This document shows, in pieces, positions 24,924 through 34,280 of a stretch of DNA of 62,836 nt (position 1 is the first letter of the stretch; each line of letters starts with the position of its first letter). The notes below the pieces were generated by a model. That model had not been told where the DNA came from. It saw nothing but the letters and a program-made list of their open reading frames with translations, and made no database searches. Made by a program: the position numbers and the translations under genes. Origin of the DNA: Lachnospiraceae bacterium (lineage in GTDB: Bacteria; Bacillota; Clostridia; Lachnospirales; Lachnospiraceae); the NCBI GenBank assembly GCA_009911035.1, contig QXWO01000033.1, positions 1 to 62,836 of the forward strand, read 5' to 3'.

Positions 24924-26818
24924 TATTTTTCCATTCCGATCATCCAGTTCCGATACCATTTCTGGTAAATATAAAATGTCCACATAATGCCAAAATGGCC
25001 CTTCCTTTTCCGCTCGCTTTCAGGCTTTAAATAATCCCGCACGATTTCCGATGTGCTTTCCGGATGAAACAGTCCCTGTCTGCGAAGATATGCCGGATCG
25101 CTAAGTTCCAGCAATTCATCCTTCAAATATGTATTTAACAGCCGTTCCGCCGGAATATTAAAACCGGATTTAGGTCTGTCCACCAGCTCTTTCGGCACAT
25201 ATTCATACAGAACATCCCTCAAAATCCGTTTTCCTCCATCTCCATGCATCTTGAATTGATAAGGCATTCTGAATACATATTCCATGACATTTTTATCATA
25301 AATAGGACATCGGCGTTCAAGCGCTGCATACATGGTGGCGCTATCTTCTTTTAAAAGTTCCAGCTCTACTGTATAGGAATCTAAATCCACAAGGCTTCTT
25401 CTTGCACCGTAATTCTTTTCCGGATATCTGTCTTCTATCTCAAAATAAAAACTATTGTTTTCAACCGGCGCTACAAGCATTTTTTTAATCGTGTCAAACA
25501 TATCAACAGCACCTATCTGTGTCGCTGCTTTCGCATTTTTATCCATTGCAACAAGCCTTAGATGGAAGGGCAGGTTATTGAAAGCTTTCATATCTCTTAT
25601 TACGGGAATCTTTCTACTGTAATAAATTATTCTCCCTGCCAATGCATTTTTTTGCGCTTCATCAAGCGCTGCATAAATGCTGAGCCCACCCATAAAAAGC
25701 TCGTCCCCCCCAACTCCCGTTAAAATAACATCATTATCCTTTTTAGCCTCTGATGCCATTACAAGGGTCGGTATGGTTGCATAATCCGCAATCGGAAGCG
25801 CGTTGTTTTCCACAACCAAATCTAAAATCCGCAGCATTTCTCTATCATTTATGCACAGATTCCTATGATCTGTGCCAAGATGATTCGCGACACATTCTGC
25901 GTATCCACGCTCGTCGAATGCTTCATCTTCAAATCCCATGCAGTATGTCCGTATTTTTTTAGAAGAATTCTCCTGCATCAGCGCACACACCATGGAAGAA
26001 TCATATCCCCCGCTTAAGAATCCGCCTACCGCCTCTACACCATCCATCCTCTTTCTGACGGCTTCTTTTAACAGCATTTGCAATCCATGCTTTGCCTCGT
26101 CATAATCAGTAATTAGTTTCTTCTGTCCCTTTGCGTATGCATTTCCGATTGTCCAATATGCATGTTCAGATAATATCCCGTTCTGTATTTTTAAATAGTG
26201 ACCTTTTTTAACCTTATAGATATCTTTAAAAGCCGTATCAGGTTCCTGAAAATACCAGTGATAAAGGAATGATGCGAGGATCTTTTTATTCGGTTCTCTT
26301 CTAATTCCGGGGAACGTCAGAATGGCTTGTATTTCCGATCCAAAAACAAGATTCTGGCTGGTATCATAATAGTAGTACAACGGCTTTTTCCCCATATGAT
26401 CCCGGCAAAGATACAAAGTATCATCTTTACGGTCAAAAATCACCATTGAGAACATGCCGTCTATATGATTCAGAAACTCCATTCCCCATTTCAAATACGC
26501 CGCTATCAGTACCTCCGCTATGCCCTTTCCTCTCCAGTCAAAGCCCTGTAACGCATTTTTTAAGGCATCTGTATTATATATGGAACCGTCATATGCCAAT
26601 AATACCCGCCCGTCCTCTGACCATAACGGTTGTACCATTTCTTTTGTACAGTCCTGAATATTCAGCTTTGTGCATGCAACCCCCAGATCGCCTGCCTTTG
26701 TTTGAACACACTCTTCACCATAGCCATCCGGTCCACGATGCTGCAATGTCATCCCCATCTCTTTCAGACATCCTGCATTCACACGATCCTTATGATAAAA
26801 ACCACAAATTCCAGCCAT
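24923..26818 (-). CDS. AsnB-type asparagine synthetase homologue lacking the Cys2 nucleophile
   Basis: A 631-residue protein with a class II glutaminase-like domain (about 1-200) and an asparagine-synthetase domain with the PP-loop SGGYDSS and TGVGGDELF. AsnB uses Cys2 (MCGI) released by Met removal. Here the start is MAGICGF, with Ala2 and Cys at 5, and the start is fixed by GGGAGGGAAAACAG before ATG 26818. The substrate-binding NGE-IYN is YDGSIYN, although LQHRGPDG is intact. The glutaminase is therefore probably impaired while the amidating domain looks intact. In glycan loci such proteins amidate uronic acids or similar carboxylates; here it may use free ammonia. Confidence 0.85.
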   Translation of the reverse strand: MAGICGFYHKDRVNAGCLKEMGMTLQHRGPDGYGEECVQTKAGDLGVACTKLNIQDCTKEMVQPLWSEDGRVLLAYDGSIYNTDALKNALQGFDWRGKGIAEVLIAAYLKWGMEFLNHIDGMFSMVIFDRKDDTLYLCRDHMGKKPLYYYYDTSQNLVFGSEIQAILTFPGIRREPNKKILASFLYHWYFQEPDTAFKDIYKVKKGHYLKIQNGILSEHAYWTIGNAYAKGQKKLITDYDEAKHGLQMLLKEAVRKRMDGVEAVGGFLSGGYDSSMVCALMQENSSKKIRTYCMGFEDEAFDERGYAECVANHLGTDHRNLCINDREMLRILDLVVENNALPIADYATIPTLVMASEAKKDNDVILTGVGGDELFMGGLSIYAALDEAQKNALAGRIIYYSRKIPVIRDMKAFNNLPFHLRLVAMDKNAKAATQIGAVDMFDTIKKMLVAPVENNSFYFEIEDRYPEKNYGARRSLVDLDSYTVELELLKEDSATMYAALERRCPIYDKNVMEYVFRMPYQFKMHGDGGKRILRDVLYEYVPKELVDRPKSGFNIPAERLLNTYLKDELLELSDPAYLRRQGLFHPESTSEIVRDYLKPESERKRKGHFGIMWTFYIYQKWYRNWMIGMEK

Positions 26819-26847
26819 CTGTTTTCCCTCCCTGCTGTCATTTTCCT

Positions 26848-27816
26848 TTATCTTTTATATGCCTCAATCATATAGCCAAAACATAGTGTTTCTGCTGAGG
26901 CCGAATCCATTGAAGACAACCCGGACATTATTTTTACTGCCTTAGATAACGTACCGACCTGTTCATGATCAAGACTAAACCTGCAGTATTTTTCAGACAT
27001 TTCAACTGTTCTGAACAATTCCTGCGCCATATATTTAAAATAGTTGCCGTCCGGCGTTAATTCCCTTATTTCAAACCCACAGGCTTCCAAATGCTCTTTA
27101 TACCAAAATTCGCTGAAACCATTCGCAAAATAATACGGCGCCATATGTGTCAGACTGCAAAATGGAGCTGTCAGAATCAATTCTCCTCCCGGTTTCAAAA
27201 TTCTTGAAATTTCCCGCACTGCAAGAACCGGATCTTTTAAATGTTCAAATACTTCCGTACACAGAACCACATCCACCGACCTGTCTTCCAACGGCATATC
27301 AATAATATCGCAAACAATATTTACCTTTGAAGTATCCCACTTTAGTTCTTCCGAAACTCCTTTTTTACATTCTGCCGGATCATATTTCCCGAAATCCTGT
27401 GCGATATATTTCAAATGACTGCAAAACGGCGCATATTTCTGTTCACCTGCACCGGCGTCAAGCAGTATTTTCCCATCCTCAATTTTTTCAAGCTTCGTCC
27501 TAATCCACTCATCCCTGATATGTTTGAAATCGCCCCATACATCATCAAAAGAGATAATTTGATTTTCGCTTACCTTACCGCGCAACAGACTCAGAATATT
27601 TTTTTTAATTTCCGCAAAAAGCTTACGGCTTGTCACATATATATAGTCAAAAGATAACCCGCCTAAATCCGCCGGCCTGACATATAAGGGAATATCATAT
27701 TCATTCCTGTCACTGTACCCCACAACATCAAACTCACTTTTTATAAAACTTTCCTGTTTCCTATATTCATATCCAAGCCCATAAATCACGGCTCTTTTTC
27801 TATAATAATCTTTCAC
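26848..27816 (-). CDS. Class I SAM methyltransferase with N-terminal Rossmann module
   Basis: A 322-residue protein from GTG 27816, preceded by ACGGAG. This start lies just after the fucosyltransferase stop and puts the Rossmann module (RAVIYGLGYEYRKQ, VVGYSDRN) at the N-terminus as in neighbours; the frame is open further upstream. The methyltransferase domain shows LLDAGAGEQKYA, VVLCTEVFEHLKDP and ILKPGGELILTAPF. It probably O- or N-methylates a glycan sugar. Target unknown. Confidence 0.85.
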   Translation of the reverse strand: MKDYYRKRAVIYGLGYEYRKQESFIKSEFDVVGYSDRNEYDIPLYVRPADLGGLSFDYIYVTSRKLFAEIKKNILSLLRGKVSENQIISFDDVWGDFKHIRDEWIRTKLEKIEDGKILLDAGAGEQKYAPFCSHLKYIAQDFGKYDPAECKKGVSEELKWDTSKVNIVCDIIDMPLEDRSVDVVLCTEVFEHLKDPVLAVREISRILKPGGELILTAPFCSLTHMAPYYFANGFSEFWYKEHLEACGFEIRELTPDGNYFKYMAQELFRTVEMSEKYCRFSLDHEQVGTLSKAVKIMSGLSSMDSASAETLCFGYMIEAYKR

Positions 27817-27833
27817 ACCCGTTCTCCGTTCAA

Positions 27834-29000
27834 TCACATCCGTATCCACTCTGAAGGACATATATCTGCAAAATTCTTTGTCCTTGCCCATGTTTTTGGC
27901 GCTATCACAATCTTTTTTCGTGGATTTAGCCATGCACCCCACCAGCTGTATGTACTGTTTGCTATAATATGATGGCTGCAAAAACTCATCAGGCACATAT
28001 CAAACCAGTTTTGATATCCGGCAAACATTTTACTTTCTATGTACACTGCATTGTTTCTCCTGTAATGTTCTTTCACCCACTCAATGTCATCTGAAAAAAA
28101 ATAAAATATGCAATCCTCCACGCTCTGTTCCATGTAGTCCATTGCCTTACTATAATACGCTTCCGTACATACATCGCCCAGTGCATGCAGATACTTGCCT
28201 GACAGATAATCCCCCCGCCTGACGTGGACTGCCACTATATTATTCCGAACCCGCATACTTTCACACAATTCCTGCAGATGTCTGTCAGCCGTCAGATTAA
28301 ATTGAAAATCCTGTAAAAGCTGTTCTCTGATTATCAATGGGAAATAATAATTCTGATGCAGGCCTTTTATAAATCCTGTCTCCACATTTAAACCAGCATT
28401 GTCGATTTCATATTTAATTTCGCCTTCTATAATAAATTTCCCGTCAATATCACCATCCAGATATCTTTTTGCCAGCTGATATTTCTGTCCAGCATCACAG
28501 GTTTGTATCTGAATATTCCGAAACACCTCCGTAAGCTGAAATATTCCGCCTTCCGCTTTCTGATAATCTGACAAATCTGCGTAGACATTCTCTTTTTTGA
28601 GTAAATAGTTTTTCATTAGCGCGTATTGGAACATTTGGTTTCCAAGTCCGCCGCTAAAATGTATGATAACGGCATCTTTGGGCAGTGCTTCCTTAAGACA
28701 GCTGTCATCCATCACGGCAGAAACAGCATCTTCCACACAGCGGAAGTAGAAAATGCTTTGAATTGCATATTGCTCCCTCAGTGTTCTTTCAATGCCTTCA
28801 TTATTTCTGACAGCAATGACCACCGCCGCCGCTTTATTTTTTAATATGTCCGGCGCATATATAAGAATACCGTTTTTTAGCGTTCCACATTTCTCCGGCA
28901 TACTGTCAATATATCCCAGAATATTACACTCATCCCTGTAACAGAAATATGCCATATCGCCATATTTCCCGGCTCCCCAGATATAAATATCCTTTTGCAT
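27834..29000 (-). CDS. Alpha-1,2-fucosyltransferase-type GT11 with N-terminal Rossmann module
   Basis: A 388-residue protein. The first 100 residues are the Rossmann module (IYIWGAGKYGDMAYF, LGYIDS). The GT11 domain follows with FSGGLGNQMFQYAL, the donor-binding AVHVRRGDYL and STYSWWGAWL. GT11 enzymes use GDP-fucose to form alpha-1,2 linkages. A Gmd-like dehydratase at 38563-39537 could supply a GDP-4-keto-6-deoxymannose precursor. ATG 29000 is preceded by AGGAGACTGTG. The donor may differ from fucose. Confidence 0.9.
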   Translation of the reverse strand: MQKDIYIWGAGKYGDMAYFCYRDECNILGYIDSMPEKCGTLKNGILIYAPDILKNKAAAVVIAVRNNEGIERTLREQYAIQSIFYFRCVEDAVSAVMDDSCLKEALPKDAVIIHFSGGLGNQMFQYALMKNYLLKKENVYADLSDYQKAEGGIFQLTEVFRNIQIQTCDAGQKYQLAKRYLDGDIDGKFIIEGEIKYEIDNAGLNVETGFIKGLHQNYYFPLIIREQLLQDFQFNLTADRHLQELCESMRVRNNIVAVHVRRGDYLSGKYLHALGDVCTEAYYSKAMDYMEQSVEDCIFYFFSDDIEWVKEHYRRNNAVYIESKMFAGYQNWFDMCLMSFCSHHIIANSTYSWWGAWLNPRKKIVIAPKTWARTKNFADICPSEWIRM

Positions 29001-29016
29001 CACAGTCTCCTGTCGT

Positions 29017-30078
29017 CTAATCTGTTTTCTTAAAATGGAACAATCCAAATCTATGATTTCCATTATGCATGTCATTATCATATTTATGTATGCCGACATT
29101 ATATTCAATTTCTGTTTCCGTTGCACACGAAAACTCAACCAATTTCATATCCGCAAAAGAATCAATCACTGTCGCAGGATAAAAAATCCGGTGCGCGTTA
29201 AACTCCACTCTTTCCTTTCCAACAGGCACGGAAATATACAGATGTCCTCCCGGTTTCATTTTTTTCTGTATATTCATAAAGCACTTAAAACATCCTTCAG
29301 GGTCTATCGGATCCCCGTATCTTCCAAGCCCAAAATGCTCCAGCGAGCACAATGCCGACAGACTCCCAATGCTCCCATCCAAAATCTGCTTTAATGCGGT
29401 CGCATCATCTATGATTGTACGCAGTCCCTCAACCTGTTTCGGAAAATTACGCACATCTATCATGGTGACATCAAGCCCCATAACCAGCAGATGTGAAATA
29501 AAGCCATCAATTCTGGAGCCAATATCAAAATGCTTCCTTACACCGGATTTCGCTATCAGTTTTGCTGCCCACAAATCCTGCCAGAAATAGTTTTCAATTT
29601 TTCCCGCATCCGCATATTTATCAGAAACGACAGGCCATAGATATTTCTTTTGAATGTCAAATTTTTTTCTTTTGTTTAGGTTTTGGTATTTTTCCAGATC
29701 CTGTTCAAAAAAGGTTCCTTGATATTCTCCCAATTCCGCACAGTAATTCGTATAGTTTTTCTCCCCTAAAATATCCTTTATCTCTTCCCTATCCGTATTC
29801 CCACATACCGTTTTCACAGGAAAGAGGAAGATGCATTTTTTCAGATCAATCTTTTTTTCCCGACATAGTTTATAAACGATTTCCACACTCTTATTTGCCA
29901 CGATAATATAATCATATTGTTTAGAGGATGGTAGTTCATCAACTTGATAAACCGGTTTATCCATAAACTCCGTTTTTGACTTCTTCGTTTCAATGAATCC
30001 TGTAATTTCACCAGAATAGCCATTTTCTATAAATTTTCGGGCAACACCGCCCGTTCCCCAAAGTAAAAGCTTTTTCAT
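29017..30078 (-). CDS. DUF268-like methyltransferase-fold protein with N-terminal Rossmann module
   Basis: A 353-residue protein starting at ATG 30078 behind AGGAGG. Residues 1-100 form the Rossmann module (KKLLLWGTGGVARKF, DYIIVANK). The rest resembles DUF268, a methyltransferase-fold family: HFDIGSRIDGFISHL, SALCSLEHFGLGRYGD and KKMKPGGHLYISVPVG. It probably binds SAM, but the target and even the activity of DUF268 proteins are not established to my knowledge. Gap to the fucosyltransferase is 16 bp. Confidence 0.8.
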   Translation of the reverse strand: MKKLLLWGTGGVARKFIENGYSGEITGFIETKKSKTEFMDKPVYQVDELPSSKQYDYIIVANKSVEIVYKLCREKKIDLKKCIFLFPVKTVCGNTDREEIKDILGEKNYTNYCAELGEYQGTFFEQDLEKYQNLNKRKKFDIQKKYLWPVVSDKYADAGKIENYFWQDLWAAKLIAKSGVRKHFDIGSRIDGFISHLLVMGLDVTMIDVRNFPKQVEGLRTIIDDATALKQILDGSIGSLSALCSLEHFGLGRYGDPIDPEGCFKCFMNIQKKMKPGGHLYISVPVGKERVEFNAHRIFYPATVIDSFADMKLVEFSCATETEIEYNVGIHKYDNDMHNGNHRFGLFHFKKTD

Positions 30079-30104
30079 GACAGCCCACTTCCTCCTATTC
30101 AAAA

Positions 30105-31088
30105 CTACAGTCTTATAAAACTATGGCTGTTTTGATAAATCCCCTTATCAATGACCTTGATATCTTCATAACTCTGCCGGCCGGCAAGCTTATGAATCTG
30201 TGCGCAAATTGCCACCTGCGATATTCCCGCAACCAATCCTGAACATTTTGATAAAGTATACATATCCCTGGTTACTTCCAGTCCAAGCAAATACCTATGC
30301 TGTTTACGGTTACTTTTACTAAATGCAACAGAACGATTTTTATTACTTCGTTCTACGTCCTCATAAAAACACATTTTATTCCCGTATTCTGCCCAAAAAT
30401 TTTTTAATATCCTCACATCATCCGTAGCGACAAAGATCTTCTCGTATCCCTTTTCCTGCATAAGCTTGTTGACTTCTCGAAAACATTCCTCTTCTGTCAC
30501 ATAAATCGGATGATTATCATACTTTGCCCTAAAATCCGTTCCCCTGATATGTACTCCTAAAACCTTTATATCCTTGATACCCAGTTTTTCTATTCCCGTT
30601 GCCACATACTGCTGTGTCTGTTCATTGAAACTTATATACTTCCTGACAATACGCGCCATTTCATGCATATAACGTTTCGTATATCCGTAATGAGCGCATT
30701 TCCCTGTAAGCACTAATTCAACCATTTCCCTGTGAAACACACGGGAACGCAACACATTCCTTTTTCTTCCCACTTCCCTGATACCGATTGACGCAGGCTG
30801 TAAGAAATAATATTCAAAAGCATTTCTCGTTCCATTTATCATGCCGTCTTCCTTGTAGGCAAAATGATTCCCGGCTTGAACGACCGGAATCATTCCACAG
30901 ACATCAGCAAGATAGATATATTCAAGCCAAGCACGGTACATTGCGCAAAAGCCCAAATCTTTATTATCTTCCTCAATAAAATACACAGCCGTTCCCCGGG
31001 CATTTATACTACAGTTTCTAATCTGGTCTAGCATCAAATTGATATCCGCACTGTCTTTCGTATGAATCAGATTATCCCATAATTTCAT
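30105..31088 (-). CDS. Fucosyltransferase-like glycosyltransferase (NodZ/GT23-like fold)
   Basis: A 327-residue protein. The segment VLGVHIRGTDFR with IFVATDD about 60 residues later is the arrangement of NodZ/FUT8 and protein O-fucosyltransferase-like enzymes, where the Arg of HxRxxD contacts GDP-fucose. It lacks the Rossmann module, but a stand-alone module is encoded immediately upstream with a 6-bp overlap region (its stop lies inside the ribosome-site spacing). ATG 31088 follows GAGGTGTAGAAACG. Acceptor unknown. Confidence 0.75.
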   Translation of the reverse strand: MKLWDNLIHTKDSADINLMLDQIRNCSINARGTAVYFIEEDNKDLGFCAMYRAWLEYIYLADVCGMIPVVQAGNHFAYKEDGMINGTRNAFEYYFLQPASIGIREVGRKRNVLRSRVFHREMVELVLTGKCAHYGYTKRYMHEMARIVRKYISFNEQTQQYVATGIEKLGIKDIKVLGVHIRGTDFRAKYDNHPIYVTEEECFREVNKLMQEKGYEKIFVATDDVRILKNFWAEYGNKMCFYEDVERSNKNRSVAFSKSNRKQHRYLLGLEVTRDMYTLSKCSGLVAGISQVAICAQIHKLAGRQSYEDIKVIDKGIYQNSHSFIRL

Positions 31089-31093
31089 CGTTT

Positions 31094-31570
31094 CTACACC
31101 TCGTACAAAATATCCTCCAGCGAGAGAATTGGGCAATCCAGCTTAGCACTCAGTGCCTCCTCTATCTCATCAAAAAACGCAATCGCCGTCACCACGGCTG
31201 CATCCACTTCTTGGCAATCATCCTCTATGGAAACAACATCTACCTCCGTATAAATAGCATCCGCATTCCTGTCAATAGCATATGCCACTTCTGTCCTTGT
31301 GCCCCTCAACTCGTCAAGCAGTGTCTCCCCAGCATAGCTCATACCATAAATAGCAATCTTTTTATAGCCGTTTTTCTCAAAATACGACGAAAGATTCTTC
31401 CCGTCTTGCTTTACCTTTACCCACTGGTTCATCATCAAGAAAAGAGCCAGATGCTTATCGGACATAGACTTTGCTTTCCGCGCTTCCTTTGCCACTATTT
31501 TTCCTGCAGCACCCACTCCGATGGCTGCACCCGTTAATGCTGATAATGCTGAAATAAATCCCTTTTTCAT
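31094..31570 (-). CDS. Stand-alone Rossmann module with N-terminal hydrophobic helix
   Basis: A 158-residue protein. An N-terminal hydrophobic Gly/Ala-rich helix (ALSALTGAAIGVGAAGKIV) is followed by a charged linker and then the module itself (KKIAIYGMSYAGETLLDEL, AYAIDRN, AAVVTAIAF). No transferase domain is present. It looks like a membrane-tethered version of the domain fused to enzymes around it, so it may dock them or bind a nucleotide-sugar. The acidic residue after strand 2 is conserved. Function unknown. Confidence 0.8.
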   Translation of the reverse strand: MKKGFISALSALTGAAIGVGAAGKIVAKEARKAKSMSDKHLALFLMMNQWVKVKQDGKNLSSYFEKNGYKKIAIYGMSYAGETLLDELRGTRTEVAYAIDRNADAIYTEVDVVSIEDDCQEVDAAVVTAIAFFDEIEEALSAKLDCPILSLEDILYEV

Positions 31571-31737
31571 TCTAATCCTCCTGAATTTTTCCTATAGATA
31601 TTCACAGTCATTGAAGTCAAAACCACCTCATCCAAACGTTCTTACTATCCTTTCCAAGTGGTCTGCCATGATAACATTCGGTTCTTCAACCTGTCCCAAT
31701 TACCAAGGAACAAAATCGTATTTCATTGCAGTTAAAA

Positions 31738-33267
31738 CTATGGCATACACCAAATCTGTGTGTTCAACTCCAGTCCTCTTATTTCTAAATAACGAATTAC
31801 CCTGCTCCGCTCCCGCGCCAAGCTGATAAAGTAAGAAGCATCTTCTCTAATGGGCACATCCGATGGTTTTATGATTGGTATCTTACAATATTCCCCGGCT
31901 TTATGTGAATCAATAAAAGCCATTACTTTTAAGTCCGGAAATATCCTCTCCAAGACACTTAAGGTAACCCTTCCCAGTTTACCTGCTCCCCATATGTATG
32001 TTTCTTTGCCGCATAAGTTTTTATTGAGAAACATATAGTATAAACTTCTTGTATACACCCATTCTTCACCTTCAGCATCTACCTCGCTTAGCCTCTCTTC
32101 CGTCCGACAAATCTCTTCTTTCATATCTAAAATAATATCAACGCTCTTGAAATTTTTGTCCGCTAAAATACTTTTGTAATAGGAATCCATCTGCTGTCTT
32201 ACCAGCCTCCGGTCAAAATTTGACTTCCATGTATCTTCCGCATTTTGATGTATCCTGTTAATTTCTCCATTTGCATAACATTCCATGCATTCCCTAACGC
32301 TTTCCCCAATGCCTGATACGGAAAAATCCATGCTGACAAAAGCATTATGGTTATTGACAAAGACTTCCGGAACCCCCGCAATCGGCGTGGAAATAATTGT
32401 CAAATCATAAGTCAGTGCCTCGACCATAGACGACGGAAAGGACTCATCCACGCTTGTACACAATAAACAGTCACATTCCTCCAATAACGGCATAATGTCA
32501 CTGACGAACCCATGAAAAATGATATTTTCGCTCAATGTATGCTCCACAGCATAAGAAATGCATTCTTCTGCATAATCACTTCCGGCATCTCCGGCTATGC
32601 GCAGTTCCATTTTATAAGAACCCATGCACGCTTCCACCGCGCGGATAGCAGCCATCTGGTTCTTACGCTCACAGACTGCTCCAAGCATCAGTATTTTGAT
32701 TTTATCTTTTATATATGTTTTCTTTTTTCTGAATTCATCCTGCAGGGCAACCGGTCTGATACATCTTGAAGAAATGTTCAACCGCCGCTGCCATAAATCC
32801 GAATACATGTTAGAATCACACAAATGATACTTTGCATATATATCTGCAGGGCAGATTTTAAATTCTTTCTCCTGTAACTGATAAATGTTCATCAGATGAG
32901 GTATCTTTAGTTTTCTCGATACATATTCCACCGCAAGGTTTAACTGCACACTATGGAAAAAAGTGATTTCCTCTTTCCTCGCAAATTCTTCAATTTCTGC
33001 CACACTCCGCATAGCCCCAGTATAACCAAGATCCATAAAATTATATGCCGTACCATATTTCAGACCTATATATGACAGCCCATATTTTTCACAGCGTTTT
33101 TCATATTCCTCATTCTTGATGCCATCTGTATCCATGGGAATTACAACGACCACCTTATATAAATCCTCCATCAGCCTTGCCTGTTCCAGCAACAAATTCC
33201 CTGCGCCGCCAAAACCCTTGGGCGCATCCAAAAAATATGCTATTTTAGTCTTACCCGGAAAATCCAT
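31738..33267 (-). CDS. Family 4 glycosyltransferase with C-terminal Rossmann module
   Basis: A 509-residue protein. The GT4 domain starts KIAYFLDAPKGFGGAGNLL and shows LMLGAVCERKNQ, LRIAGDAG, then ESFPSSMVEALTYDL and AGVPEVF, the donor-binding region. The final 100 residues are the Rossmann module (TYIWGAGKLGRV, MAFIDSHK). ATG 33267 has GGAGGCTGTAC upstream. The gap 31571-31737 after it (downstream in transcription) holds no gene. It probably adds one sugar to the growing glycan. Confidence 0.9.
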   Translation of the reverse strand: MDFPGKTKIAYFLDAPKGFGGAGNLLLEQARLMEDLYKVVVVIPMDTDGIKNEEYEKRCEKYGLSYIGLKYGTAYNFMDLGYTGAMRSVAEIEEFARKEEITFFHSVQLNLAVEYVSRKLKIPHLMNIYQLQEKEFKICPADIYAKYHLCDSNMYSDLWQRRLNISSRCIRPVALQDEFRKKKTYIKDKIKILMLGAVCERKNQMAAIRAVEACMGSYKMELRIAGDAGSDYAEECISYAVEHTLSENIIFHGFVSDIMPLLEECDCLLCTSVDESFPSSMVEALTYDLTIISTPIAGVPEVFVNNHNAFVSMDFSVSGIGESVRECMECYANGEINRIHQNAEDTWKSNFDRRLVRQQMDSYYKSILADKNFKSVDIILDMKEEICRTEERLSEVDAEGEEWVYTRSLYYMFLNKNLCGKETYIWGAGKLGRVTLSVLERIFPDLKVMAFIDSHKAGEYCKIPIIKPSDVPIREDASYFISLARERSRVIRYLEIRGLELNTQIWCMP

Positions 33268-33284
33268 GTACAGCCTCCTGCAAT

Positions 33285-34244
33285 TTACTTATACGCCACT
33301 ATAATACATCTGTTTTCGTTAAATGCTTTTCCGCCAATTTCACAGACTGCTTCAAAAAGCTGTGGACTGATTTCACTTTCTATATCATAAAAATGTTTTG
33401 GCCAGACTTCCTGTATTTTCTTCACTGAGTGTACGAAATATCCTGCTGCTTTGAAGAGATTTCCTAATGTTAAGCAGTTCCATGTATACAAATGGTTATT
33501 TATATCGCTCCTCTGATATTCGGTATCGCAGGATTCATTTGGGACATGAAATACTATCCGTCCGCCGCTTTTCAGTTTACTATGCAGTTCCCTTAATACT
33601 CCTAACGGATTCTCCACATGTTCTAATACACTTGTTGAAATGATAATATCTGCAAAATCATCTGGAAGTTCACTTATATACTTAACACTTTTAATTCCTG
33701 ACTTCTCGGCAGACTCTCTTGCCGTATCATTTATCTCTATGCCTATTTTTTCTTTTGCCACAATATGATTCAAAAGATATCCGCCGCCACATCCAAATTC
33801 AACTACTTTCATATCCTTATTGATATATGGTCTGAATATGCCGGCTTTAATTTTCCCTCCAAATTCTCCCATCCTTTTCTGCCATTCAAAGTATTGCTCA
33901 TCATAATATTCCTCTCCGCCTCCAAAATCAATTTGTGATACAGAGATAACATTATGTATATTTTTGTTCAATAACTGCTGTTTTATCTCCCTTTCAAAAT
34001 TACTGCATATGACAATCATTAATTCACTATCATTCATCCTGCATAATTCTTCAAATGAGATTACTTTCAATCCGCAGAACAATTCCCTTTGTTTTCTTTC
34101 ATCATTATCACAAAAGGCTATAACATTGGATAATTTTCCATTTATTTTTGAAAAACCTATTTTCCCGTTTTGGCCGGCTCCCCAGATTACAATTTTTTTA
34201 TCTTTTAGATATTTCAAATAATCAATATCATTATTTATATACAT
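33285..34244 (-). CDS. Class I SAM methyltransferase with N-terminal Rossmann module
   Basis: A 319-residue protein. Residues 10-110 are the module (KIVIWGAGQNGKIGF, IAFCDNDE, LMIVICSN). The methyltransferase domain shows KVVEFGCGGGYLLNHI, ADIIISTSVLEHVENP and SGGRIVFHVPNE. GGAGAAAGCATA precedes ATG 34244. The gene is visibly more AT-rich than genes near 17-20 kb. It most likely methylates a sugar hydroxyl or amine. Confidence 0.87.
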   Translation of the reverse strand: MYINNDIDYLKYLKDKKIVIWGAGQNGKIGFSKINGKLSNVIAFCDNDERKQRELFCGLKVISFEELCRMNDSELMIVICSNFEREIKQQLLNKNIHNVISVSQIDFGGGEEYYDEQYFEWQKRMGEFGGKIKAGIFRPYINKDMKVVEFGCGGGYLLNHIVAKEKIGIEINDTARESAEKSGIKSVKYISELPDDFADIIISTSVLEHVENPLGVLRELHSKLKSGGRIVFHVPNESCDTEYQRSDINNHLYTWNCLTLGNLFKAAGYFVHSVKKIQEVWPKHFYDIESEISPQLFEAVCEIGGKAFNENRCIIVAYK

Positions 34245-34280
34245 TATGCTTTCTCCTAACCCTATATAAAAATTATAAAA

